DNA from: an uncultured Oscillospiraceae bacterium
GTDB taxonomy: Bacteria; Bacillota; Clostridia; Oscillospirales; Oscillospiraceae
NCBI GenBank assembly: GCA_934630985.1
Contig: CAKTXO010000043.1
Location: 1-11,215 of the forward strand
Direction of reading: 5' to 3'
Length of the DNA stretch: 11,215 nucleotides
Shown: positions 1 through 6,114 of the stretch, one piece after another
Numbering within the stretch: position 1 is the stretch's first letter
Layout: every line of letters begins with the position of its first letter
Made by a program: the position numbers and the translations under genes
Notes under the pieces: model-generated
Told to the model about the DNA's origin: nothing
What the model saw: only the letters and a program-made list of their open reading frames with translations
The model's database searches: none

Positions 1-623
1 GTGAGGATCCGGCTTTCGTCGATGGCGGTATTTGCCAGGACTTCTTTCAGCTTGTTTTCCAGCCGGGTGCGGTAATCAATAACCGTCTGGCCGCTTCCGG
101 CCTCCACCTGGGAAACCAGTTCCAGGATGGTCTGCCCCCGGCCACGGAGGTCGTTCTCCAGGGCTTTGCCTTCGGCAGAGCGCATGGCATCGTACTGAAC
201 CAGAGTCTTGTCCACCACGCCCATCAGATCGGCCTGGAGAGCCTTCTCGTCTACCTCCGGCTTTTCCACGGTGAATACGTCCGGCAGCTGAGAAAGGGTG
301 CTGACGCTGATGTCATCCCGGACACCGTAGGTATCCACCATCTGGCGCATGGCGGCAAGGTACCCCTCCACCACGGGGGCATTCAGGGTCACCTGCACAT
401 CCTGGGCGCCCTCGGCGCGCAGGGAGATGAACACATCCACCTTGCCCCGGGAAATGGTGGCCTTCACCGCCTGCTTCACCGCGTCCTCCGCGAAGGACAG
501 GGTTCTGGGCAGCTTTACGGTGCAGTCTAAGTATCGGTTATTGACGGAGCGCAGCTCCACGGTGTACTCCCGGCCGTTGACGGTTTCCACTGCCCGGCCG
601 TAGCCGGTCATGCTCTTAACCAT
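1..623 (-). CDS. yicC: YicC family endoribonuclease, N-terminal 207 codons (3' end outside window)
   Basis: The reading frame starts at the ATG at 623-621 and runs without a stop to the window edge, so the gene is cut at its 3' end. The N-terminus reads MVKSMTGYGRA, the hallmark start of the YicC/YloC family, followed by the family-typical SVNNRYLD stretch. The last visible residues, around AIDESRIL, fall at the start of the C-terminal DUF1732 segment. Family members are about 290 residues, so roughly 80 are missing. YicC proteins are cytoplasmic endoribonucleases; E. coli YicC is linked to small-RNA turnover and the Bacillus homologue is YloC. A GAGGA ribosome binding site lies 8 nt upstream. 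The start overlaps the 3' end of the RseC-like gene by 8 nt, so it is the fourth gene of the cdaA operon and probably translationally coupled. The assignment is firm; the substrate in this organism is unknown. Confidence 0.95.
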   Translation of the reverse strand, partial: MVKSMTGYGRAVETVNGREYTVELRSVNNRYLDCTVKLPRTLSFAEDAVKQAVKATISRGKVDVFISLRAEGAQDVQVTLNAPVVEGYLAAMRQMVDTYGVRDDISVSTLSQLPDVFTVEKPEVDEKALQADLMGVVDKTLVQYDAMRSAEGKALENDLRGRGQTILELVSQVEAGSGQTVIDYRTRLENKLKEVLANTAIDESRIL

Positions 624-1062
624 GGATATCTTCCTCTTTTCCGATCAGATTCGGCACACTTTCCGCATATGCCGTAATGGTATAGGTCAGATTTGTCTTC
701 CGGGCAACCAGCCGGTCATAGGCGATCACGATGACCACCCCCACCACAAAGCCCAGGCAGCCCCCCAGGGCGCCGAAGCTTCCCGGCAGGGTTCCCAGAT
801 AGTAGCCCAGGAAGAAGAGAATCAGAGGCAGCACATACAGCACCACCGCCGCCTTCAGCACCGGTGCGGTGGAAGACTCCACCCGCACCAGCTCCCCGGG
901 TCTGGCTCCGATGAGGTTCCGGGCGGTGAAAATCACCGCCTCCTTGGCCGCGCCGCAGCCGCTGCACTTGTGACAGTCCCCGGAGCAGGCGCTCTCCCGG
1001 ACATGGACAACCTCGGCGTTTCCGTTTTCCAGAAGCCGCCGGACACGCACCGTCTGCTCCAT
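616..1062 (-). CDS. RseC/MucC-like (SoxR-reducing system) membrane protein
   Basis: This 148-residue protein has the RseC/MucC family layout: an N-terminal soluble part with a four-cysteine cluster (C26, C30, C33, C36, spacing C-x3-C-x2-C-x2-C), then two membrane helices at about 69-90 and 96-115, and a short cytoplasmic tail. In E. coli, RseC belongs to the SoxR-reducing system and modulates sigma-E. In Clostridia the family often occurs near Rnf-type electron-transport genes, so a redox or Fe-S role is plausible but not shown here. Its ATG shares one base with the cdaR stop (TGATG arrangement), and its own end overlaps yicC by 8 nt, so translation is probably coupled across three genes. The ribosome binding site is weak (GGTGAG), which fits coupling. 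The family call is good; the function in this operon is unknown. Confidence 0.85.
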   Translation of the reverse strand: MEQTVRVRRLLENGNAEVVHVRESACSGDCHKCSGCGAAKEAVIFTARNLIGARPGELVRVESSTAPVLKAAVVLYVLPLILFFLGYYLGTLPGSFGALGGCLGFVVGVVIVIAYDRLVARKTNLTYTITAYAESVPNLIGKEEDIHG

Positions 1063-2300
1063 CAGCTCACCGCCTGTACCGTGGCCGACACGGAGGTGCT
1101 CTTCACCGCGCCCACATTGGGGAAGGCATCGTCGAAGATAAAGCTCACCTTGTAGGTAGCCGTGCCGATTTCCGCATTGGTGAAATCCACCACCGCACGG
1201 ACGTTCTTTTCCTGGATGGCGGCAATTTCTCCCTCAGGCCCCCGAACCTTCACCGTCAGATTGGCGTTGATGATGTCCGCCCGCATTCCTTCGGGCACAT
1301 TGGTGGCCTCAATCCGGTCAACGTTCAGCTCCTTGGTCTTCAGTCCCGTGAACCGGACGGAAACCGTAGCCTCGCTGACGCCGGTCTGGTTGGTCACACC
1401 CTCAGGCAGGGTAATGGCGTACTTCAGCTCGTTGCTGTTTTTCTCCAGATCTGCCATGTTCACCGAGCAGATGGTCAGGGTGTCCCCCAGCTCCGCCAGC
1501 ACCGCCTCGCCGCCGGAGACCCGGATGGTTTCGGGCGAAATGGAAACCGTGGTGTTGCGCTCGTTAGCGCCGCCGCCGTAGACCACATCCGCTACCAGCT
1601 TCAGCTCCCGGATCTTCTGGATCTGCATATCCAGCCGAACCTCTTCCACATTGGTGATGATCTTGCTGGCATCCACCGGGTTGTCATCGGCATCGCACAG
1701 GGAGTAGCGGTAATTCTGGCTGATGGAGCCCACCTGATCGGTCAGGTCAATCTCCACGGTGGCGTGGTCGATGGTATCCACCACCGCCGCCGGGCCGCTG
1801 ATGGTCACGGTGTTGTTGTCCAGCACCGCGTTTTCCGTATCGTAAATATAATCCTCAGAGCGGTTGCCCGTCCACTTGATGACCACAGGCACCTCCGCCA
1901 CCCGGCGATAGTCCACATTGGCGAAAATCGCGCTGGGATTCTTGGAGCCTACCGTAAAGGAGGAGGGGGACACCTCGCTGGGATAGGAAATGGTATAGCT
2001 CAGGGCGATCCGCTCCCCGGGCTCGGTGATCTGGGAAAGATCCACCTTCGCCGCCAGCTTGCTGGAATCCAGCTTGCTCAGCTCGCTTCTGGCACCGGTC
2101 AGGTGGAGGGAAACGCTGGAATTGGACAGAGAGGTGACCATCAGATTCCGCTCGTTCAGAACGGACTCTCCCTCCATTACCACTGGGATATTCGAGAAGG
2201 TATTGTCCTCCTCAATGCTCACGTTTTGGGATACATACAGCCACAGGCACATGGCAATCGCCAGAGACAGTGCCATGGAATACAGCTTATTTTTTCCCAT
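1062..2300 (-). CDS. cdaR: YbbR-domain protein CdaR, regulator of the diadenylate cyclase CdaA
   Basis: The protein is about 412 residues. It has one N-terminal membrane helix (about residues 7-24, ending LWLYV) and then an extracytoplasmic part made of four YbbR repeats, at roughly 37-132, 134-225, 231-319 and 322-410. Each carries the recurring hydrophobic-x-G...L..L...V-D-L pattern, for example TISGPAAV and KVRGPEGE. In Firmicutes CdaR binds CdaA through the membrane and tunes c-di-AMP synthesis. The gene lies directly behind cdaA and overlaps it. Three in-frame starts exist: GTG 2309, ATG 2306 and ATG 2300. The GGAG at 2314-2311 lies 1, 4 and 10 nt from them respectively; I chose 2300, but 2306 is nearly as good. 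The next gene starts on its stop codon. I am confident of the identity and less sure of the exact start. Confidence 0.93.
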   Translation of the reverse strand: MGKNKLYSMALSLAIAMCLWLYVSQNVSIEEDNTFSNIPVVMEGESVLNERNLMVTSLSNSSVSLHLTGARSELSKLDSSKLAAKVDLSQITEPGERIALSYTISYPSEVSPSSFTVGSKNPSAIFANVDYRRVAEVPVVIKWTGNRSEDYIYDTENAVLDNNTVTISGPAAVVDTIDHATVEIDLTDQVGSISQNYRYSLCDADDNPVDASKIITNVEEVRLDMQIQKIRELKLVADVVYGGGANERNTTVSISPETIRVSGGEAVLAELGDTLTICSVNMADLEKNSNELKYAITLPEGVTNQTGVSEATVSVRFTGLKTKELNVDRIEATNVPEGMRADIINANLTVKVRGPEGEIAAIQEKNVRAVVDFTNAEIGTATYKVSFIFDDAFPNVGAVKSTSVSATVQAVS

Positions 2301-3150
2301 AGCCATCACTCTCCTTTGCCTTGCCGGACAGCTTTTTCAGCATCTGGGCGGGGAAATGGTTCTCCGGCTGCTCCTGGGTGTTGTCACACAGCTCCTGACG
2401 CAGGAGCCTGTCCAGGGTAGCTACCTCCAAAGACCGCTTGAGCATACCGCCCTTAGCCACGGAAATGTCGCCGCTTTCCTCGGAGACGATGACGACCAAA
2501 GCGTCTGTGGCCTCGCTCATGCCCACGCCTGCCCGGTGCCGGGTACCCAGCTCCGGGGGCAGCTTTTCATTGCTGCTCAGGGGCAGCACACAGCCCGCTG
2601 CCGCGATCCGGTCGTCCCGGATGATCATGGCACCGTCGTGGAGCGGGGAATTTTTGAAGAAAATATTCCGGATCAGCTGGTCAGAAACCTGGGCATCGAT
2701 GGCGGTTCCGGTTTTCCCGTAGTCGTCCAGCCGCTGCTCCCGGGCAAAGACGATCAGCGCCCCCACCTTCTCCCGGCTCATGATCTCGCAGGCCTTCACG
2801 GTCTGGGAAATCACCGTCTGGATTTCCTGCACCGGCCGGGTGGTTCCGAAAAGCTTCGACAGCTTTACATTTCCAAGGTGATCCAGCATCCGCCGCAGCT
2901 CCGGCTGGAACAGCACCACAAAGGCCAGCAGTCCAATCGCCAGGAACTGATTGAGAATCCAGTTCACCGTGTACAGCTTCAGCAGGCTGGTGACCCAGGA
3001 AATTGCCACCAGCGCAACCACCGTCCGTGCCAGGCGCATAATGTGGGGCGTCCGAAGAATCGGAAGCAATTTGTAAACCAGGAATGCCACGACCAGAATA
3101 TCCAGGTAGTCTGACAATTTCATTCCCAGTATCTGCGAAATCAGATTCAT
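2287..3150 (-). CDS. cdaA: Diadenylate cyclase CdaA (c-di-AMP synthase)
   Basis: CdaA condenses two ATP into the second messenger cyclic di-AMP, which in Firmicutes controls potassium and osmolyte uptake and cell-wall homeostasis. The 287-residue protein has three N-terminal membrane helices (about 17-33, 38-55, 63-81), a linker, and a cytoplasmic DAC domain. The catalytic motifs are intact: DGA at 172-174 (in SPLHDGAM) and RHR at 204-206 (in LGTRHRAG). The frame stays open up to 3255, but I placed the start at ATG 3150. That start gives a normal CdaA length and puts a promoter (3227-3255) upstream of the gene, not inside it. The ribosome binding site is not ideal: AAGGGG about 12 nt away. 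An alternative start is ATG 3123. It is the first gene of an operon with cdaR, an rseC-like gene and yicC. The usual third partner, glmM, is not seen here. Confidence 0.96.
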   Translation of the reverse strand: MNLISQILGMKLSDYLDILVVAFLVYKLLPILRTPHIMRLARTVVALVAISWVTSLLKLYTVNWILNQFLAIGLLAFVVLFQPELRRMLDHLGNVKLSKLFGTTRPVQEIQTVISQTVKACEIMSREKVGALIVFAREQRLDDYGKTGTAIDAQVSDQLIRNIFFKNSPLHDGAMIIRDDRIAAAGCVLPLSSNEKLPPELGTRHRAGVGMSEATDALVVIVSEESGDISVAKGGMLKRSLEVATLDRLLRQELCDNTQEQPENHFPAQMLKKLSGKAKESDGYGKK

Positions 3151-3226
3151 CTTCCCATCAAGCCCCTTTTTGCGCAAATTCGCCGCAGGCATACCCCGCA
3201 CCGTACACTTACCTATTATCCGTTCT

Positions 3227-3255
3227 ATTATAGCGGATTGTTGCGCCGATGGCAA
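3227..3255 (-). promoter_or_regulatory. Sigma-70/SigA promoter of the cdaA operon
   Basis: On the minus strand a -35 box TTGCCA (3255-3250) and a perfect -10 box TATAAT (3232-3227) are separated by exactly 17 bp. Transcription should start near 3220, leaving a leader of about 70 nt before the cdaA ATG at 3150. The spacing and match make this a strong housekeeping promoter, and it separates the cdaA operon from the cysteine desulfurase gene that ends at 3279. I see no intrinsic terminator between 3226 and 3279, so some read-through from upstream is possible. Confidence 0.85.
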
Positions 3256-3278
3256 TAGACATTTCTGTAAAAATTTTA

Positions 3279-4382
3279 TTACCGATTTCCCCGGAATTTG
3301 GCTGTTGCCCGGAGAAAACCATCGATTTCCCTCCGGGTGGTGCCAAAGCCCAGGCTCATCCGGATTGTGCCGGTAGAAAGGGTTCCCGCGCTTTCATGAG
3401 CCAGAGGGGCGCAGTGGAGTCCGGCTCGCAGTGCAAAGCCCTGCCGAGCCAGGCGTTCCGCCGCCTCCTGGCAGTCCATCGGCATCAGGAAGGATACCGT
3501 AGCTGCCTGGTGCGGCCCGGCAAAGACCCGGAAGCCCTGACGAATCAGTCCGTGGGCGCAGTACTCGGTCAGATGCTGCTCCCGGCGGAAAATTTTCTCG
3601 GTGCCCACCCGGTTCAGGTAGCGAAGCCCCTGGGTCAGTCCCGCGTAACCCGGCACATTCAGGGTTCCCGGCTCCAGCCGTTCCGGCAGTTCCTCCGGCA
3701 TTCCCCGGGAAAGGGACTGGCTTCCGGTGCCGCCGTAGATTAGCGGCGTTCCCGGTTGGGCGCACAGCAGCAATCCTGTTCCCTGAGGGCCCAGCAGCCC
3801 CTTATGACCGGGCATGGCCACGAAATCCGCCCCCAGCTCCCGGAAATTCACCGGCAGCGTGCCGGCAGACTGCGCCGCATCCAGAACGAAGGGGATCCCC
3901 CGGCTCCGGCACATGGCCGCCATCTCCCCCACCGGCAGGATATAGCCAAACACATTGGACACATGGGTGAACACCGCCGCGTCCGCCCCCTGCAAGGCAT
4001 TTTCGAACTGGGTCAGGGTATCGTCCCAGTCGAACAGCCGCCGTCCGGCAATGCGTATCCGGGCATTCAGGGCATACAGGGGGCGCATCACCGCGTTGTG
4101 CTCGAAGCCCGTCGTAACCACCGCTGCCCCGGGCTTTACAATCGACCGGATGGCCAGATTCAGCCCGTGGGTGCAGGAGGTGGTGAGCACCACCTGCTCC
4201 GGCTTGCAGGAAAAGAGCTTTCCCGCCGCCTCCCGGCAGTCGTACACCGCTTCCGCAGCCCGCATGGCAGGCTCGTAGCCGCCCCGGCCGGGATTGGCGC
4301 AGGTGCGCATGGCCCGCTCCACCGCCCGATAGACGGCGGCTGGCTTGTGAAAGGAGGTGGCTCCATAATCCAGATAGATCAT
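3279..4382 (-). CDS. Class V aminotransferase, cysteine desulfurase family
   Basis: This 367-residue PLP enzyme has the full cysteine desulfurase signature. It starts MIYLDYGATS, has the aspartate in FVLDAAQ near residue 168, the PLP lysine at about 194 in MPGHKG, and the catalytic cysteine at about 324 in GLHCAPLAH. Such enzymes take sulfur from cysteine (or selenium from selenocysteine) as an enzyme-bound persulfide for Fe-S clusters, thiolated tRNA or selenium use. The sequence looks closer to the short clostridial subfamily known as 'cysteine desulfurase family protein' (TIGR01977 type) than to NifS/IscS with an IscU partner; no scaffold gene is nearby. The frame is open to 4523, but ATG 4382 is chosen because it begins the conserved N-terminus and forms a 4-nt ATGA overlap with the DUF3343 gene. 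The preferred substrate, Cys or Sec, cannot be read from the sequence. Confidence 0.92.
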   Translation of the reverse strand: MIYLDYGATSFHKPAAVYRAVERAMRTCANPGRGGYEPAMRAAEAVYDCREAAGKLFSCKPEQVVLTTSCTHGLNLAIRSIVKPGAAVVTTGFEHNAVMRPLYALNARIRIAGRRLFDWDDTLTQFENALQGADAAVFTHVSNVFGYILPVGEMAAMCRSRGIPFVLDAAQSAGTLPVNFRELGADFVAMPGHKGLLGPQGTGLLLCAQPGTPLIYGGTGSQSLSRGMPEELPERLEPGTLNVPGYAGLTQGLRYLNRVGTEKIFRREQHLTEYCAHGLIRQGFRVFAGPHQAATVSFLMPMDCQEAAERLARQGFALRAGLHCAPLAHESAGTLSTGTIRMSLGFGTTRREIDGFLRATAKFRGNR

Positions 4383-4627
4383 ACTTCCACCATTTTCCCG
4401 TCGGCACTCTGAACGTACACCCGGCGCATGGGGATCTGACGATCCCGCAGAAGCCGGGTTACCAGGTCGATCTCTTCTGTCCGCAGACGCAGGGCATACC
4501 CGCAGCCCTGCTCCTCCATCCACCGGGGCGACCGCCGGAGACTACAGGAAAACCCGGCGCTTCGCAGCAGCCGTTCCGCCTGCTGTCCAAAGGTCACAGA
4601 CCGGAACGAAAGATAATATACTCGCAT
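4379..4627 (-). CDS. DUF3343 small protein, putative Se/S carrier-like
   Basis: The gene encodes 82 residues starting MRVYYLSF. It has the DUF3343 pattern: an N-terminal beta strand, a helix (AERLLRSAG), and a strand region with the conserved CGYAL motif at 42-46; a further cysteine sits at 28. DUF3343 (PF11823) has been described as a putative Se/S carrier and tends to sit next to cysteine desulfurase-like and selenium-trait genes. Its stop overlaps the desulfurase start (ATGA), so the two are translationally coupled. The proposed role, accepting a persulfide or perselenide from the desulfurase on the CGYAL cysteine, is inference. The start at 4627 has a GGAGG about 8 nt upstream. ATG 4633 is too close to it, and the open frame further upstream (to 4780) runs into repeat DNA. 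I see no convincing promoter between 4628 and 4686. Confidence 0.85.
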   Translation of the reverse strand: MRVYYLSFRSVTFGQQAERLLRSAGFSCSLRRSPRWMEEQGCGYALRLRTEEIDLVTRLLRDRQIPMRRVYVQSADGKMVEV

Positions 4628-4686
4628 ACCCATTCCCTCCCTGAGCCAGTGTATGACCCGGAGGCGATTTTGGTGTTTCGACAAAA

Positions 4687-4710
4687 AGGCGCAGGGTCTC
4701 CCCCGCGCCT
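4687..4710 (-). terminator. Terminator hairpin with U-tract, downstream 24-bp copy
   Basis: On the minus strand an imperfect stem (GGCGC...GCGCC with inner GGG/CCC) is followed by TTTTTGTC, a standard intrinsic terminator. It is an exact 24-bp duplicate of 4892-4915, the hairpin directly after ispF. This copy has kept the U-tract, so it should be the site where transcription from murD-ispD-ispF ends. It also lies just upstream of the DUF3343 gene. Confidence 0.75.
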
Positions 4711-4728
4711 CAGACTGTCGAAAAACCA

Positions 4729-4770
4729 TGTCATTGCGAGGCAGTGCGCACACTGCCGTGGCAATCCCCT
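4729..4770 (-). repeat. GCAATGACA hairpin unit, copy A
   Basis: Read on the minus strand, the unit has a GGGGATTGCCAC block, a 7- to 8-bp hairpin (GGCAGTGTGCGCACTGCC), then TCGCAATGACA. It is one of five related units in the window and stands inverted to copy B, so the pair could form a larger stem or cruciform. Confidence 0.8.
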
Positions 4771-4819
4771 GAATTTTCAAACATTTTAGACCCTAAACCA
4801 GTGACTTTTACTTCTATCC

Positions 4820-4862
4820 GGGGGATTCCCACACCAGTCTGCGGACTGGTTCGGAATGACAA
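4820..4862 (+). repeat. GCAATGACA hairpin unit, copy B
   Basis: The plus strand reads GGGGATTCCCACA, then the perfect hairpin CCAGTCTGCGGACTGG, then TTCGGAATGACA. Compared with copy A the stem has changed on both sides in a compensating way, so the hairpin is kept while its sequence varies. This suggests the structure itself is conserved. Confidence 0.8.
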
Positions 4863-4891
4863 CGTATATTGGGGGCTTTTTTGACACGCTG

Positions 4892-4915
4892 AGGCGCAGG
4901 GTCTCCCCCGCGCCT
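4892..4915 (-). terminator. ispF terminator hairpin, upstream 24-bp copy without a minus-strand U-tract
   Basis: The hairpin begins five bases past the ispF stop codon. On the minus strand it is preceded by AAAA but followed by CAGCG, with no run of U. On the plus strand it is followed by TTTTCT. It is identical over 24 bp to 4687-4710. Taken together the two copies look like one original A-tract/hairpin/U-tract terminator that was duplicated and separated by the element between them. Confidence 0.6.
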
Positions 4916-4919
4916 TTTC

Positions 4920-5393
4920 TCAGATTTCCTCCAATAAGCACACAGCGTGGCAGGACATGCCCTCGCCGGTGCCGGTAAAGCCCAGCTTTTCCTCAGTGGT
5001 GGCCTTTACGTTCACCCGGTCAGGTGTCGTCCCCACAGCGGCGGCGATATTCGCCTGCATCTGCGGAATATAATCCTTCAATTTCGGTCTCTGGGCGATC
5101 ATGGTCACGTCAATGTTCCCCACCCGGTAGCCTTTCTCCGAAATCTTCCGGTACACCTGCCGCAAAAGTTCTAGGGAGTCCGCCCCCTTGTATTGGGGGT
5201 CGGTATCCGGGAAATGGCGGCCGATATCCCCCAGGCCCGCCGCCCCCAGCAGTGCATCGGATACCGCGTGGAGCAGCACATCCGCGTCGGAATGTCCCAG
5301 CAAGCCCTTCTCGTAGGGGATTTTCACCCCGCCCAGGATCAGGTCACGCCCCTCCACCAGCCGGTGTACGTCATATCCGTGTCCGATTCTCAT
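4920..5393 (-). CDS. ispF: 2-C-methyl-D-erythritol 2,4-cyclodiphosphate synthase IspF
   Basis: IspF is the fifth enzyme of the MEP pathway. It cyclises CDP-ME 2-phosphate to MEcPP with release of CMP and acts as a trimer in the cytoplasm. The 157-residue length is normal. The metal ligands D8 and H10 (in GYDVHRL) and H42 (in [19 protein letters not shown]) are all present, as are the HSDAD loop and the substrate-binding [11 protein letters not shown] stretch near the C-terminus. The ATG overlaps the ispD stop by 4 nt (ATGA), so the genes are translationally coupled and form separate chains, not an IspDF fusion. It is the last gene of the murD operon and is followed by the duplicated terminator. 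Identity is certain from motifs and context. Confidence 0.98.
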   Translation of the reverse strand: MRIGHGYDVHRLVEGRDLILGGVKIPYEKGLLGHSDADVLLHAVSDALLGAAGLGDIGRHFPDTDPQYKGADSLELLRQVYRKISEKGYRVGNIDVTMIAQRPKLKDYIPQMQANIAAAVGTTPDRVNVKATTEEKLGFTGTGEGMSCHAVCLLEEI

Positions 5394-6112
5394 TTTGTTT
5401 CCTCCAATAGCAGCTCCGCGATTTTCAAGTCCAGGGGGGTGGTGACCTTCAGATTCCGCTCGTCCCCCTCCACGATTTTGATTTTCATGCCCAGCCGCTC
5501 TACGGCGGAGCAGTCGTCGGTGAGCTGAGCCTTGTCCTCCTGCGCCTTCTTCAGGGCACCCCGGAGCAGGTCAAAGTCGAAAACCTGAGGGGTCTGCACC
5601 GCCTGTAGGCTGGCTCGATCGGGGGTGGATTCCACCAGACCGCCCTTCACCACCTTGATGGTGTCCTTCACCGCAATAGCTGGAGCCGCCCCGCCGTAGG
5701 TATTGGCCGCCCGGACGACCCGGTCGATGACCTGCCAGGAAACCAGAGGCCGAGCTCCGTCGTGAACGGCGGCCAGCTTGGTTCCCTTGGGCAAGGCGTT
5801 CAGCCCCAGATGCACCGATTCCTGACGGCTGCTGCCGCCGCAAACCACGGCGGTGACCTTGCTCATGTCCCGGCACAGGCCGGAAATGGGCCGAATCAAA
5901 TCCTCCCGGGTGACAATGACGATGGAAGCAATGGCATCGCAATTCTGGAAGGCCCGGACGGTGCGGACGATCATGGGCTCGCCTCCCAGAGGTGCCATCA
6001 CCTTGTCGATGCCCCCCATCCGGGAGGCGCTGCCCGCGGCCACGATCACCGCGCCGCAGATTTTGAGCGGCAAGAGTTTTCGAACCGGGCGAGTCACCTT
6101 TGTGATATCCAT
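5390..6112 (-). CDS. ispD: 2-C-methyl-D-erythritol 4-phosphate cytidylyltransferase IspD
   Basis: IspD transfers CMP from CTP to MEP, the third step of the MEP isoprenoid pathway. The 240-residue protein carries the nucleotide-binding motif AAGSASRMG with its lysine (residues 25-37), HDGARP at 117-122, VKDTIK, and TPQVF followed by LTDDCSAVE. About 17 residues precede the usual core, a slightly long N-terminus. The ORF can also begin at GTG 6118, which overlaps the murD stop. I prefer ATG 6112 because AAAGGAG lies 8 nt upstream of it but only 2 nt from the GTG. It follows murD with a 2-nt gap and overlaps ispF by 4 nt. Isoprenoids made here feed undecaprenyl phosphate, the lipid carrier used after MurD in peptidoglycan synthesis, so the operon makes metabolic sense. 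Confidence 0.97.
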   Translation of the reverse strand: MDITKVTRPVRKLLPLKICGAVIVAAGSASRMGGIDKVMAPLGGEPMIVRTVRAFQNCDAIASIVIVTREDLIRPISGLCRDMSKVTAVVCGGSSRQESVHLGLNALPKGTKLAAVHDGARPLVSWQVIDRVVRAANTYGGAAPAIAVKDTIKVVKGGLVESTPDRASLQAVQTPQVFDFDLLRGALKKAQEDKAQLTDDCSAVERLGMKIKIVEGDERNLKVTTPLDLKIAELLLEETK

Positions 6113-6114
6113 GG

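Larger units (their letters stand above)
4711..4891. mobile_element. Small non-coding inverted-repeat (MITE-like) element after ispF
   Basis: This 181-bp stretch has no gene. Its outer ends are imperfect inverted repeats: read inward from each side they are CAGACTGTCGAAAAA (4711 on) and CAGCGTGTCAAAAAA (from 4891 on the minus strand). Inside lie two inverted hairpin end units (4729-4770 and 4820-4862) around a spacer of about 50 bp. The whole element sits between two exact 24-bp direct repeats of the ispF terminator hairpin. It has no transposase, so it would be non-autonomous if mobile. The alternative is a local repeat made by slippage or recombination. Confidence 0.55.

Noticed and set aside
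2026..3114. 362-codon open frame on the plus strand antisense to cdaR and cdaA
   Set aside because: It is the GC-rich shadow of cdaR and cdaA, has no ribosome binding site, and its translation is low-complexity with no recognisable domain.
3151..3255. Extended N-terminus of CdaA up to 3255
   Set aside because: It would place the -35/-10 promoter inside the gene and add 35 residues of no recognisable membrane or domain character. The start at 3150 gives the usual CdaA length.
4383..4523. Extended N-terminus of the cysteine desulfurase up to 4523
   Set aside because: The extra 47 residues are an out-of-frame reading of the DUF3343 gene, and the conserved protein start is MIYLDYGATS at 4382.
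4628..4780. Extended N-terminus of the DUF3343 protein up to 4780
   Set aside because: The added residues translate a terminator hairpin and repeat copy A. A GGAGG site supports the start at 4627.
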